This document shows, one piece after another, positions 1-9,219 of a stretch of 64,000 nt of DNA (positions are counted from its first letter, which is position 1; each line of letters starts with the position of its first letter). The translations under genes and the position numbers were made by a program. The notes beneath the pieces are model-generated. The model was not told where the DNA came from, did not search any database, and saw nothing but the letters and a program-made list of their open reading frames with translations. The DNA is from Luteibacter aegosomatissinici (GTDB lineage: Bacteria > Pseudomonadota > Gammaproteobacteria > Xanthomonadales > Rhodanobacteraceae), in assembly GCF_023078495.1 (NCBI RefSeq), contig NZ_CP095742.1, positions 2,108,001-2,172,000 of the forward strand, read 5' to 3'.

Positions 1-1
1 C

Positions 2-469
2 AACTTCGAGGCCGATGAGGCCGTGGCGCTGATGCACGCGGTGCGGCGCCGGCTCGGGCCGGGTGCGCGTTTCATCGTGGGCGCCGACCAGGTGAAACCG
101 ATCGATACGTTGCTGGCCGCCTATGACGATGCCGAGGGCGTGACCGCTGCGTTCAATCGCAACGTGCTGGTACGGATCAATCGCGAACTGGGCGCCGATT
201 TCGACGTGGATGCGTTCGAGCATCGTGCTGTGTGGAATGCGGCGAAATCACGCATCGAGATGCACCTGGAAAGCGCCGTGGCGCAGACCGTGACGGTAGC
301 GGGGCAGCGCTTTGCCTTCGAAGCCGGTGAAACCATCCATACCGAGAACTCGCACAAGTTCACGCCCGAATCGTTCGCGGCGCTGGCAGCGCGGGCAGGG
401 TGGGCGGTGGAGCAGCAGTGGATTTCCGAGGACCCCGCGTTCGGCGTGTTCTTGCTCAGGGCGCCATAG
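2..469 (+). CDS. egtD: L-histidine N-alpha-methyltransferase EgtD, C-terminal part
   Basis: Only the last 155 codons are in the window; the frame is open from base 2, so the gene starts upstream. The visible part matches the end of the SAM-dependent EgtD fold (DUF2260 family), which trimethylates histidine to hercynine in ergothioneine synthesis. Recognisable pieces are the N-F-E-A-D-E start, the segment ARFIVGADQVKP, the AFNRNVLVRINRELGADF block, and an ending with HTENSHKFTPE and a Trp-Ile-Ser near the C-terminus. It ends with TAG at 467-469. A REP-type inverted repeat follows within 15 bases. Upstream partners such as egtB are not visible. Confidence 0.85.
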   Translation, partial: NFEADEAVALMHAVRRRLGPGARFIVGADQVKPIDTLLAAYDDAEGVTAAFNRNVLVRINRELGADFDVDAFEHRAVWNAAKSRIEMHLESAVAQTVTVAGQRFAFEAGETIHTENSHKFTPESFAALAARAGWAVEQQWISEDPAFGVFLLRAP

Positions 470-481
470 CCAATTGGCTCA

Positions 482-578
482 CGTAGGAGCCCACCCTGTG
501 GGCGACATCTTTTGCGACATCGCCACAGGGCCTGCGGTCGTGTCGCGAACAGCGTCGCCCACAGGGTGGGCTCCTACG
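482..578. repeat. REPIN-like inverted repeat, GTAGGAGC family, copy 1
   Basis: Two 25-base arms, 482-506 and 554-578, are perfect reverse complements with core GTAGGAGCCCACCCTGTGGG. They flank a 47-base centre. The same arm pair recurs at 60264-60361 and, with one variant arm, at 63388-63483; single arms occur at 49755 and 58211. It sits between the convergent ends of egtD and pgaD, a typical extragenic place for REP doublets mobilised in trans by a RAYT transposase. None is in this window. Confidence 0.85.
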
Positions 579-590
579 TTCGTGTGGTAG

Positions 591-1034
591 CTAACGAGAT
601 TCCTTCAGGGTCATGAAGCCATCGTCCGCTACGCTCACGACGGCACGGCGCGAGCCTTGCAGGCGTACGGCTTCGTCGGTGTGGGCGCCGATCTTCGCTG
701 CTGTTTCGGCCACGCCCACGGGCGAGTTGCCGCGACGTTTCTGTTTGCCGACGAAACGGGCGTAGTTGTAGCCCGACCAGGCTGTGAAGATGGCGGCAGT
801 CGCAAAGGCCACGATCAGCACGATGTGGATATCGCCGCCATCGGTGATCGGGTCCATCAGGTGCAGTTGGGTCATGGCATCCCGGATGCCGTAGGCCCAC
901 GCGCCCAGGGTGACCAGCGGTAGCCACAGGAAGGCCCAGGCCACCCACAAGGTGACGGTGACCAGGCCGAACATGGCTTTCTGCGCAGTGCTTTGGCGTT
1001 CGGGCCGCTGGATAACAATGGCTTCGGCTTTCAT
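591..1034 (-). CDS. pgaD: Poly-beta-1,6-GlcNAc synthase subunit PgaD (copy 1)
   Basis: 147-residue inner-membrane accessory subunit of the PgaC glycosyltransferase, which polymerises UDP-GlcNAc into the biofilm polysaccharide PNAG. Two hydrophobic segments are visible, at about residues 22-50 and 70-90, followed by a basic, then acidic cytoplasmic tail. The start is the ATG at 1032-1034, which overlaps the pgaC stop in an ATGA junction. A longer open frame upstream lies inside pgaC and is discarded. It is the last gene of the pga locus. A paralogue lies at 6369-6869 and shares the MKA(E/D)-I-x-I-x-RPE(R/K)QS start and the SRRAV motif. Confidence 0.88.
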   Translation of the reverse strand: MKAEAIVIQRPERQSTAQKAMFGLVTVTLWVAWAFLWLPLVTLGAWAYGIRDAMTQLHLMDPITDGGDIHIVLIVAFATAAIFTAWSGYNYARFVGKQKRRGNSPVGVAETAAKIGAHTDEAVRLQGSRRAVVSVADDGFMTLKESR

Positions 1035-2281
1035 CGCAGGCCCCGGTCCGGGCTGACCCAAACGGCGCGCGTGCCCTTGCGCTTCATGATGGCCTTGGGC
1101 AACGCGACGATGGACGTGGCGGTGTTGAGGATCCAGTAGATAAGCGGGTACCAGATCATCCAGTAGTAGTTGCGGCCGATGCGTGTTTCGTAGCGGCGAT
1201 CGACCAGCAGGCTGATGCCGAACTGAAGCAGGCAGATGATGCCCAGCACGACGCCATGCCACTGCGGTAGCAGGGTATCGATATACAGAGAGGGCGGCAG
1301 CTGGATGAAGTGACCCAGCGCCCAGAGCGTGATGATGGTGCCCATGGTGTACGACCACAGCAGGCTGGTGAAGTACTCGAACGCCACTGGCCACATGCGC
1401 CGCTGGCGCCAAGCCATTAGCTTCCCGGTGTAACGCAGCAGCACTTCGGAGCCGCCCTGCGCCCAGCGCAGGCGCTGCTTCCACAGGCCGCGTACCGTCT
1501 CGGGCATGAGGATCCAGCACAGTGCGTTGGGTTCGTAACGGATTTCCCAGTGGCGCATCTGCAGCCGCCAGCTCACGTCGATGTCCTCCGTGACCATATC
1601 GGTGCTCCAGTAGCCCACATCGTGCAGGGCGCTCTTGCGGAAGCAGGCGATGACGCCCGATACCGTGAAGATGCGGCCATACACGCGCTGGGCGCGCTTG
1701 ATCAGCCCGATGATGGAAGAGAACTCGCCGACCTGGAGCTTGCCGAGCAGCGTGGAACGGTTGCGGATACGCGGGTTGCCGGTCACCGCGGCCACGCGCG
1801 GGCTATCCAGCATGTGCGAGACCATCCAGTGCGTGGCGAAGTCATCCAGCAACGCATCGCCATCCACGCACACCAGGAAATCGGCGTTGGAGGCGAGGGC
1901 GGCAGCACGCAGCCCCATGGCCTTGCCCTGGTTGGAGGCCATGTGGATCACGCGCAGCTTTGGGTACTGGTCCAGCAGCTGGTCCAGCTGCGCGCCGGTA
2001 TCATCGGTGGAGCCATCGTTGATCGCGATGATCTCGAAGTTGGGCCACTGTTGCGAGGCCAGGTGGGCGATGGTTTCGCGCACCTGTTCCCCCTCGTTAT
2101 GGCAGGGCACCACCAGGGTCACCATGGGGTACTCGGCCAGCTCGGGCGGCTTCACCCGCAGGGGTTCATTCCGCTCCCAGCGGAAGTAATAGATGACCCC
2201 ACCACTCATCCACACCAGCGACATCGCCAGCGGGTAGTAGAACGCGAATTCCAGCAGGAAGTGCAGCACCCCTGAATTCAT
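1031..2281 (-). CDS. pgaC: Poly-beta-1,6-N-acetylglucosamine synthase PgaC (copy 1)
   Basis: 416-residue processive GT2 glycosyltransferase of the inner membrane. An N-terminal membrane segment precedes the GT-A domain. Family motifs include VVPCHNEG and INDGSTDD (nucleotide binding), VCVDGDALLDD, the VTEDIDVSWRL TED motif and the QRLRWAQGG (QxxRW) product-binding motif. Further membrane segments follow. Start ATG 2279-2281 overlaps the pgaB stop (ATGA), and its own stop overlaps pgaD. It is about 75-80% identical by eye to the second copy at 6866-8122 in the catalytic region, so one copy probably arose by duplication. Confidence 0.93.
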   Translation of the reverse strand: MNSGVLHFLLEFAFYYPLAMSLVWMSGGVIYYFRWERNEPLRVKPPELAEYPMVTLVVPCHNEGEQVRETIAHLASQQWPNFEIIAINDGSTDDTGAQLDQLLDQYPKLRVIHMASNQGKAMGLRAAALASNADFLVCVDGDALLDDFATHWMVSHMLDSPRVAAVTGNPRIRNRSTLLGKLQVGEFSSIIGLIKRAQRVYGRIFTVSGVIACFRKSALHDVGYWSTDMVTEDIDVSWRLQMRHWEIRYEPNALCWILMPETVRGLWKQRLRWAQGGSEVLLRYTGKLMAWRQRRMWPVAFEYFTSLLWSYTMGTIITLWALGHFIQLPPSLYIDTLLPQWHGVVLGIICLLQFGISLLVDRRYETRIGRNYYWMIWYPLIYWILNTATSIVALPKAIMKRKGTRAVWVSPDRGLR

Positions 2282-4161
2282 CGGGCGGGCTCCGGGTACG
2301 GGTAATCCGATGCCGAGATGTACGGACGGATCGATTCCAGGTCGGGGTGATTGTGCAGGAAATCGTCGGGGTAGTAACCGATATGGCGTGCACCGGCCGC
2401 CTGCACGGCGCGGATGCGGTCGTTGATATCGCCCACGTCGATCGGCTTCTTCGTGCGCCAGTTCTGCGTGGCGAACTCGAACAGGGTGCGGTCCACCGCG
2501 CCCGGCTCGGCCAGCACCTTCGCAACGAGGTTCCTGTACCAGCCGATGCGATCCCATTGCTGGTCAAGCTGCGGCATGGCCATGATGGCCGTCATGTCGT
2601 ACGCCTTGATGAAGGCGGGCAGGCTCTGCGCTGTCCAGGCCTCGGCGTTGGGTTGCAGGATGGGCCGGGCAAAGATGTTGCGCGCTGTCAGCAGCTGTGG
2701 CCGCCACTTCTTCATGCGCCCGGCGAGTTCCTGGGTGAATGCGATGAGCTCCTGGGTGTTCTGTGCAGGCGTGTTCTTCGCCCAGGGGCCAAGGCGGTCG
2801 GTATCGCGCAGGTAGGCGTCGTCGGAGAACAGGATGCCTGCTTCGTCCGTGTGCATCGCCAGGTCTTCGTACACATCGCCAATGAGCTTGCGCACGTTGG
2901 CATCGTACGGGGCGAGCCGGAAATGGTCGCCGCCGGGTGCCGGTTCGCCGGCTAGCGACGGCAAGTCCTTGCCGTTGGGGAAGCGGAATGCCATGACCGG
3001 CATCCAGGCATACACGCGCACGCCGGCGCGGGTGCGTAGCTGCCAGGACACGCGCGAGAACAGATCCGACCGTACGGGCAGGTGGCGGTTCGCGAAGTAC
3101 ACTGCATCGGCCACGCCGTCGCCATCGGGATCGGCGTACGCCTGCAACCACACCTGGCTGGGATGCATGCGTTTGATACGGTCAAGCAGTTTCGACAGGT
3201 TGCGATCCTGCTGCGCGGGGTCGGGGTCGTACACATAATCCAGGTCGACCTGCACCGCACGCGTCGGGTCGACACGTGCCTGGTGGCGCATGAGCCAGCC
3301 CAGGCGGTTGGCCGTGATGTTGCCGCTCACCAGCAGGCGCGGGATGGTGCCGCCCGAGCCGAGCGACGGAATGGCATCGCCCAGGCTGAAGGAGATGTTC
3401 ATGCCCAGCCCCGCGGCCACCTCCTGGCCCACGTGGGTGAATGCGCCATACGGCCACGCGATGGCGCGTGGACGCACGCCGGTGTGTGCGGCGATCTCAT
3501 CGGCGCTCTTCGACAGGTCGTTGCGCACGCGCGCGGCGTATTCGGCTTCCGTTTCGTAGCGGTTCTTCGCCGCGTCGTATTGCAGGTAAGCGGCCGCAGG
3601 CATCTGGTTGCCCTGCGGGTTGCCGTTGGTGCCCTGGTGTAGCGCCCACGAATGCGAGGCGAACTCGATAAGCCCCGATTTCTGCATCTCGCTCACCTGG
3701 TCCCAGGTGAGGAAACACGAGCGGTCGCAATCGCTGCCGTTGTACGGCATGCGCTTGCCATCGGGCAGGTCCATCCACGAACCCACCACGGCGGCAAGTG
3801 CCGGGAAGTGGTAAGCGCGCAGTAGCGGATAAACGCGGGTGTAGAAGCTTTCCAGTCCGTCATCGAAGGTGAGCAACACCGCATCCTTTGGCAAGGGGCG
3901 GCCGCCTTGCGAGGCTTCCTTCACCTGGTCGAACGTGACGATGTTGTAGCCGTTGGCCTTGAGCCAATCGAAGTGGGAGACCAGGTGATCGGTGCTGGTG
4001 GCATCCGGGTCGCGGTCGGCATCGAGGCCCACGTCGTCGCGGACATCGTGGTACGCCAGCACGATCAGGTTCGGCCGCACGGGGGCGGCCGGCTGCGCGA
4101 AGGCGGGAAGCGCCAGCCCGAGCAGGGCAAGCATGGACAACAGCGGGCGCATGGACTTCAT
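2278..4161 (-). CDS. pgaB: Poly-beta-1,6-GlcNAc N-deacetylase PgaB
   Basis: 627-residue two-domain enzyme that partly deacetylates PNAG for export. Residues about 30-290 form a carbohydrate-esterase-4 deacetylase: AYHDVR supplies the first Asp, TFDDG the metal-site motif, and FASHSW a metal His. The rest resembles the GH-type C-terminal domain (VWLQAYADPDGDG, YAWMPVM, ILFSDDAYL). I start at ATG 4159-4161, which forms an ATGA overlap with pgaA; an in-frame ATG three codons earlier is possible. The signal peptide ends LALPAFAQPA with no lipobox Cys, whereas E. coli PgaB is a lipoprotein, so this one may be a soluble periplasmic form. Confidence 0.92.
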   Translation of the reverse strand: MKSMRPLLSMLALLGLALPAFAQPAAPVRPNLIVLAYHDVRDDVGLDADRDPDATSTDHLVSHFDWLKANGYNIVTFDQVKEASQGGRPLPKDAVLLTFDDGLESFYTRVYPLLRAYHFPALAAVVGSWMDLPDGKRMPYNGSDCDRSCFLTWDQVSEMQKSGLIEFASHSWALHQGTNGNPQGNQMPAAAYLQYDAAKNRYETEAEYAARVRNDLSKSADEIAAHTGVRPRAIAWPYGAFTHVGQEVAAGLGMNISFSLGDAIPSLGSGGTIPRLLVSGNITANRLGWLMRHQARVDPTRAVQVDLDYVYDPDPAQQDRNLSKLLDRIKRMHPSQVWLQAYADPDGDGVADAVYFANRHLPVRSDLFSRVSWQLRTRAGVRVYAWMPVMAFRFPNGKDLPSLAGEPAPGGDHFRLAPYDANVRKLIGDVYEDLAMHTDEAGILFSDDAYLRDTDRLGPWAKNTPAQNTQELIAFTQELAGRMKKWRPQLLTARNIFARPILQPNAEAWTAQSLPAFIKAYDMTAIMAMPQLDQQWDRIGWYRNLVAKVLAEPGAVDRTLFEFATQNWRTKKPIDVGDINDRIRAVQAAGARHIGYYPDDFLHNHPDLESIRPYISASDYPYPEPAR

Positions 4162-6227
4162 TCTCCCCAATGGAGCGTCAGGTCGAGGACGAAGCGATGC
4201 TCGCGGCGCCCATCGTAAGGTTGGTTGTGCCAGCCGATGCCCCAGCCGAGGCGCACGCCCTCGCGGGCCTGGAACACCTGGCCGTAACGCACCGTCGCCA
4301 TCCAGTCGGTGGCATAGCCCTTCTCGGCGTACTGGCCCACGGCCACGTCGATGCGTTGGGTGACGCTGCGCTCGTAGAACTGGCCGAGCAGGTTCTCCAG
4401 CCGGCCCGTGAGGGCATAGCTGTTGTCACGGCGCGGATTGAAATAGGGGCGATCGGTATCGGTATTCATCGAACCACCCACTTCCACGCCACCATCGATC
4501 GTGAGGTTGGGTTCGGTGTGCACGCGCTGGATTACGGACGCCAGCCAGCCGGTTCGGGTGTTGCCGTCGCTGAACTTGTCGCGCGAAACGCCCAGGCGTG
4601 CCTGAGTCAGCTCGCTCGCACGCCACGTCACCGCGGTATCCAGGGTCTTTGCCGAGACGCCGTAGTACTGCGCGCGCAGCGGGGTATCTTCGCCGGCGGT
4701 GCTGTAATCGGCGGCCAGGGCCCAGTGATCGGTCAGTGACCAATCAAAGCCGGTCTCCAGCGCGGTCTTCCCGACGTAGCGATCGGCGGAGGGGAGGGCC
4801 TGCACATAGGCCATGAAGCCCTGGGCGTAGCCACGGATGCCGACGCCAAAGCGCGTGCGGCGCACGTCGCCTTCGGGCAGGTCGGCGGTGGAGTAACGGC
4901 CCAGCGCCATCACCCGCCAGTGATCGTCAATCAGCGGGCTGGCGATGCTGGCCTGCGTGGTGGCATCGCGGTCGCCGTAATCGGGGCTCGAGCCCTTGCC
5001 CTGCTCGGTGCTGATATCGAATTGCCAGCCTTTCTCGCGCTGCCAGGCGCGCTCCGCGCGATCGACCCTGCCATTGCGGTCGGCACGGGTTTCGGCTTCG
5101 GCCAGGATCTCGTCGACCTGGGCGTAGTCGTTGAGGGCACGATACGCCTCCGCTTCACCGACCAGCGCATCGACATCGCGGCGGTCCAGCGTGCTGGCGA
5201 TATGGAAATCATCCAGCGCGCGGCGCGGCCAGCCACGAGCCAGTTCCGTATTGCCGAGTTCACGGCGGATCTGCGCGTTGGTCGGGGCTTCGCGGCTCAT
5301 GGCGTAGAGCTGGTCGTAAGCCGATCGCGGCATGCCCACATAATTGCGCAGCACAGCCGCGTTGAGATCGGCATCGACCTTGCGCGGGTTCTGGATCGGC
5401 AGGCGAATGCCACGGATGCGCACCCACGGCTGTTCCCTCGCGGCGAGTTCATCGATCGTCGCGAAGGCCTTGTCGGTCTGGCCGGATTCGGAATACGCGT
5501 ACATCAGGCCAATGCGCGGTTCGCTATCGGTGCTTGCGTAGGGGCCCGGGTCCTTGCGGATGCTGTCCTCATAAAGCGCAGCGGACTCCAGTGGGCGCCG
5601 GCGTACCAGCAGGGCATCTGCCACTGCGCGCTCGGCGTAGGCGGGCAGGTCCACGCCCTCCTTTTTCAGGGCGTCGTAACGCTGGATGGCCTCATCCGGC
5701 CGCCCGGCCTGGTCCAGCGCCACGAGCAGGTCGAAGGTCCCGCGCCGGCGCAGGTCGGCGGGCAGCGAGGGGTCATCGGCCAGCTTGCGCGCATCGGCCA
5801 CGGCCTTGTCGGCCTCGGCATAGGGGGTGTTCGGGTTGGCGGGCTCGCCATCGGCCCAGCGGATTTCGTGGGCCGCATGGTCGGCATCCAGCCGGGCCAG
5901 GTCGAGGGCCGTAGGCGGGGGTTGCACGCCGGGCGCCAGCTGCCTGGCGCGGGTGGTCGCCCCCAGCTCCGTCAACAAAGCGACGTTCATTTCGCGCGCT
6001 TCGCGATCATCGGGCCACTGGTCCAGGATCGCCTGCAGGTGCCGCAGCGCGTCGACCCGGTGCCCCTGCGCGCGCTCGTCGCGCACCTGGGCCATCAGGG
6101 CATCACGGTTGGCGGCAGGCGTGGCGGCGAGGGCCGCGTGGCCCTGGATCGCAAGCGCAAGCGCCAGGCACAGCCTTCCCCGTGGCACGCGCGCTTTGCG
6201 CGGAGGTGTCGTGTTTGAGATTCGCAT
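4158..6227 (-). CDS. pgaA: Poly-beta-1,6-GlcNAc outer-membrane export porin PgaA
   Basis: 689-residue export protein with a Sec signal peptide (ALALAIQGHAALAATPA), about 400 residues of TPR-like helices (for example DALRHLQAILDQWPDDREA and ALDDFHIASTLDRRDVDAL), and a C-terminal beta-barrel of alternating aromatic strands. It passes deacetylated PNAG across the outer membrane. I choose ATG 6225-6227 because AAGG lies five bases upstream and the signal peptide follows; a start at 6266 adds 13 residues without a better site. Its stop overlaps pgaB. In transcription order it follows pgaD copy 2 after 141 bases, so it may have its own promoter. Confidence 0.9.
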   Translation of the reverse strand: MRISNTTPPRKARVPRGRLCLALALAIQGHAALAATPAANRDALMAQVRDERAQGHRVDALRHLQAILDQWPDDREAREMNVALLTELGATTRARQLAPGVQPPPTALDLARLDADHAAHEIRWADGEPANPNTPYAEADKAVADARKLADDPSLPADLRRRGTFDLLVALDQAGRPDEAIQRYDALKKEGVDLPAYAERAVADALLVRRRPLESAALYEDSIRKDPGPYASTDSEPRIGLMYAYSESGQTDKAFATIDELAAREQPWVRIRGIRLPIQNPRKVDADLNAAVLRNYVGMPRSAYDQLYAMSREAPTNAQIRRELGNTELARGWPRRALDDFHIASTLDRRDVDALVGEAEAYRALNDYAQVDEILAEAETRADRNGRVDRAERAWQREKGWQFDISTEQGKGSSPDYGDRDATTQASIASPLIDDHWRVMALGRYSTADLPEGDVRRTRFGVGIRGYAQGFMAYVQALPSADRYVGKTALETGFDWSLTDHWALAADYSTAGEDTPLRAQYYGVSAKTLDTAVTWRASELTQARLGVSRDKFSDGNTRTGWLASVIQRVHTEPNLTIDGGVEVGGSMNTDTDRPYFNPRRDNSYALTGRLENLLGQFYERSVTQRIDVAVGQYAEKGYATDWMATVRYGQVFQAREGVRLGWGIGWHNQPYDGRREHRFVLDLTLHWGE

Positions 6228-6368
6228 ACTGCCTTGTGACCTTATTTTCGCCGCCGCGATGTCCATTTCCGGCAGCGTTTCATTTTTTGTGAGAATGCCG
6301 CTCGCTTGACGCGACGACGGGCGGCGGAATTATGGATGCAAAGCCAATGCCAAGGCCCGTGACACCGG

Positions 6369-6869
6369 TCAGCCTTTCCCCTGCTGCAACTCGGGGAAAT
6401 CCATGATGTGGCTGAAATCCGGCGCGTCGGCTTCGGGTACGGAAATCTGGTCCTTCTCATCGACCTCGAGCACGGCGCGCCGGCTTTCCTGCACCATGAA
6501 CGCCTCTTCCACGCTGGTGCCCAGGGACTCGGCCGCCGCGGGAATGGGCACCGGCCGTGCCTTGCGGCGGCGCTGCCTCGTCTTTCTTCGCTGGCGTCCG
6601 TCGTAGAGCGACCATGCCAGGAACACGAGGAGGCTGACGGGTGCCACCCAGACGATATCGGCCAGCTCGCGCGCGCTGCCCAGCACCATGTCGGGGACCC
6701 AGCGCTCCCACGCAGGCGGCATGCCCAGGCTCTCGGCCAGGGCGTGCAGCACGGGGAGCCAGAGGAACCCCCAGAGCAGCCACGCGATCACCGTGAGTAC
6801 GGCATAAAGGATGCGCCTTGGCAGCGACTGCTTTTCCGGGCGGTCGATAAGGATGGTGTCGGCTTTCAT
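6369..6869 (-). CDS. PgaD-like subunit (copy 2)
   Basis: 166-residue paralogue of the PgaD at 591-1034. It has the same opening (MKADTILIDRPEKQS), two membrane segments at about 20-45 and 72-92, then a strongly basic stretch and a tail with QESRRAV. The C-terminal tail is longer and ends in an acidic/Gln-rich segment. Start ATG 6867-6869 overlaps the stop of the adjacent pgaC copy 2 (ATGA). The pair is presumably a second synthase module sharing one PgaAB export system. Divergence from copy 1 is higher than for PgaC, suggesting the duplication is not recent. Confidence 0.82.
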   Translation of the reverse strand: MKADTILIDRPEKQSLPRRILYAVLTVIAWLLWGFLWLPVLHALAESLGMPPAWERWVPDMVLGSARELADIVWVAPVSLLVFLAWSLYDGRQRRKTRQRRRKARPVPIPAAAESLGTSVEEAFMVQESRRAVLEVDEKDQISVPEADAPDFSHIMDFPELQQGKG

Positions 6870-8122
6870 TGCACTCCCCGGTCAGGGCTTACCCACGTAG
6901 CCCGGCTGCCATGGCGGCGCAGGAACGCGCGGGGCAGCGCCACGATGGAGGTGATGGTGTTGAGTAACCAGTACGCCAGCGGGTACCAGATCATCCAGTA
7001 GTAGTGGCGGCCGATCTTCGCTTCGTAGCGGCGATCCACCAGCAGGCTGAGCATGAATTGGGTAAGGCACGTCACCCCCAGCACGATGCCGTGCCACTGC
7101 GGCACGAGCGAGGCGACATGGAAGGGTGCAGGGACATCGGTGACCTTGCCCAGGGCCCACAGCACGATGATGGTGCCCATGACGTACGACCACGCCACGC
7201 TCAGCAGGTACTCGATGGCCAGTGGCCACATACGGCGTTGCCGCCAACGCAGCAGCGCGGGGAAGTAGCGTAGCAACACTTCCGAGCCGCCCTGTGCCCA
7301 GCGCAGGCGCTGCTTCCACAGGCCGCGCAGCGTCTCGGGCATGAGGATCCAGCACAGGGCATTGGGTTCGTACTGCACCTCCCAATGGCGCATCTGCAAC
7401 CGCCAGCTCACGTCGATATCTTCCGTGACCATGTCGGTGTTCCAGTAGCCCACATCGTGCAGCGCACTCTTGCGGAACGCTGCGATCACGCCGGATACGG
7501 TGAAGATGCGGCCATAGATGCTCTGCGCGCGCTTGATCAGCCCGATGATCGACGAGAACTCGCCGACCTGCAGCTTGCCCAGCAGCGTGGAACGGTTGCG
7601 GATGCGTGGGTTGCCGGTCACCGCGCCCACGCGCACGTTGCGCATGAGGCGGGACACCATCCAGTGGGTGGCGAAGTCATCCAGCAACGCGTCACCATCC
7701 ACGCAGACGAGGTACTCGCCATGCGCCGCCAGCGCAGCGGCGCGCAGGGCCATGGCCTTGCCATGGTTGGAGGCCATGTGCATCACGCGCAGCTGCGGAT
7801 AGCCGGGCATCATCGCGTCCAAAATGTCGCCGGTGTTGTCATCCGAGCCGTCGTTGACGGCGATGATTTCAAAATCCGGCCAACGCTGCGCCGCCAGATG
7901 CGCGATGGTCTCGCGCACGTTCGGGCCCTCGTTAAAACAGGGGACGACGAGGCTGACGAACGGGTAAGCCTCGAGGGGCGGCGGTGATTCGCGGTCGCCC
8001 ATATGCCTTTCCACCCGCAGGTAATAGATCAGCCCACCGCTCATCCAGAGCAGCGACATCACCCAGGGGTAGTAAAACGCGTATTGGAGGAGCGAATGCA
8101 TCAACGATGCATCCGACGTCAT
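6866..8122 (-). CDS. pgaC: Poly-beta-1,6-N-acetylglucosamine synthase PgaC (copy 2)
   Basis: 418-residue GT2 synthase with the same catalytic set as copy 1: VVPCFNEG, VNDGSDD, VCVDGDALLDD, VTEDIDVSWRL and QRLRWAQGG. The start is ATG 8120-8122, preceded by GGAGAG eight bases upstream; about 30 upstream residues in the same frame lack membrane character and are excluded. It is the first gene of the minus-strand pga cluster, so the 166 bases up to marC (8123-8288) probably carry the main promoter. No operator was recognised there. Keeping all catalytic motifs argues it is functional. Confidence 0.92.
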   Translation of the reverse strand: MTSDASLMHSLLQYAFYYPWVMSLLWMSGGLIYYLRVERHMGDRESPPPLEAYPFVSLVVPCFNEGPNVRETIAHLAAQRWPDFEIIAVNDGSDDNTGDILDAMMPGYPQLRVMHMASNHGKAMALRAAALAAHGEYLVCVDGDALLDDFATHWMVSRLMRNVRVGAVTGNPRIRNRSTLLGKLQVGEFSSIIGLIKRAQSIYGRIFTVSGVIAAFRKSALHDVGYWNTDMVTEDIDVSWRLQMRHWEVQYEPNALCWILMPETLRGLWKQRLRWAQGGSEVLLRYFPALLRWRQRRMWPLAIEYLLSVAWSYVMGTIIVLWALGKVTDVPAPFHVASLVPQWHGIVLGVTCLTQFMLSLLVDRRYEAKIGRHYYWMIWYPLAYWLLNTITSIVALPRAFLRRHGSRATWVSPDRGVQ

Positions 8123-8288
8123 CCGGTGCTCTCCATGCCGAGTCTGCCAATCGTCATGGTGTAGGCCCTTATGCTGTGGGGAACGGTGCAAACCGGCGGC
8201 CACGGGCGGCAACCGGTTTACGCATATCCGGCACTTTCAGGGCATTTACGTCGATTTTTTGTGGACGGCCTGCCGATTCCGTTCAGGA

Positions 8289-8927
8289 TCAGCCCAGGCT
8301 GGGGAAGGCGTTGCGGATGCCCGTGACCATCATCTGCACGGCGATGGCGGCCAGGATCATGCCCATCAGGCGCCGGGCGATGCCTACGGCCTTGGCCGAG
8401 AGGTAGCGTGCGATGTACGGGGCGCCGAGCAGCGAGACGGCAAGGACGACCAGGAAGGTGCCCAGGCCCAGGGCCATGGACATTTCGGTATGTGCGTTTC
8501 GCGCCGTCTGGCCCAGTACGATAAGCGTCGCGATGGCACCGGGCCCGAGCAGCAGCGGGATGGCGAGCGGATAGATGGCGACATCTTCCGCAGCGGCCAG
8601 CGCTTCCGCCTCAGACAAGGTGGGGTTGTGTTGGCTGCTTTCCGAGCCATGCAGCATCGACAGCGCAATCAAAAGCACCATGATGCCGCCCGCAATCCGG
8701 AAATCGTTCACCGTCACGCCGAACATCGAAAGAATGGCGGCGCCCGCCGCGGCAGAGACAACGCAGCCGATGGTGACAGCGATCAGAACCGCCCACGCGA
8801 CCTTGATCCGGTCGCGGTCGGTGATCCCGTCGGTAAGGGAAAGGAACAGGGGCACGTTCGCGATCGGGTTCATGATGGCGAACATCGCGGTGAACACCTT
8901 GATGGCGAACGGTATGTCCCAGGACAT
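8289..8927 (-). CDS. MarC family integral membrane protein
   Basis: 212-residue protein with about six membrane helices, showing the MarC family pattern: FAIMNPIANVPLFLSL near the N-terminus, GAAILSMFG, and a mid-protein PLAIPLLLGPGAIATLI loop with conserved Pro/Gly. MarC proteins were once linked to multidrug resistance, but their function is unknown. ATG 8925-8927 is preferred (AGGGGAG six bases upstream); a GTG directly before it is possible. It is transcribed toward the pga cluster but separated from it by 166 bases. The gene for tRNA-Ala and its terminator lie upstream. Confidence 0.87.
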   Translation of the reverse strand: MSWDIPFAIKVFTAMFAIMNPIANVPLFLSLTDGITDRDRIKVAWAVLIAVTIGCVVSAAAGAAILSMFGVTVNDFRIAGGIMVLLIALSMLHGSESSQHNPTLSEAEALAAAEDVAIYPLAIPLLLGPGAIATLIVLGQTARNAHTEMSMALGLGTFLVVLAVSLLGAPYIARYLSAKAVGIARRLMGMILAAIAVQMMVTGIRNAFPSLG

Positions 8928-9042
8928 CACTGGCTCCCCTTGAAGGCCGGGATGGGCCGATAGGTGCGATCACCACCACGTGAAACACTACTGACGCCGC
9001 CGTTGCGCGGCAAGCGGTACGGCTTCGCGCTTCCCAAAAACT

Positions 9043-9072
9043 AAAAAAGCCCCGGAACGGATTCCGGGGCTT
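9043..9072 (-). terminator. Rho-independent terminator after tRNA-Ala
   Basis: Eleven-base perfect stem, AAGCCCCGGAA (9047-9057) with TTCCGGGGCTT (9062-9072) and a four-base loop. Read on the minus strand it is followed by a T run, so it ends the tRNA-Ala transcript 15 bases after the CCA end. Confidence 0.85.
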
Positions 9073-9086
9073 CTCTTTTGTAATTT

Positions 9087-9162
<76 letters not shown>

Positions 9163-9219
9163 ACGTGAGCGATAGATACTATCAGGCGCTCCAGGGGCCG
9201 CCAAGCCCCCGAGCATGGG

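Noticed and set aside
4170-6309. Several long plus-strand open frames opposite pgaA and pgaB
   Set aside because: They mirror the minus-strand genes in GC-rich DNA, have no ribosome sites and give Arg/His/Ala-rich translations without domains.
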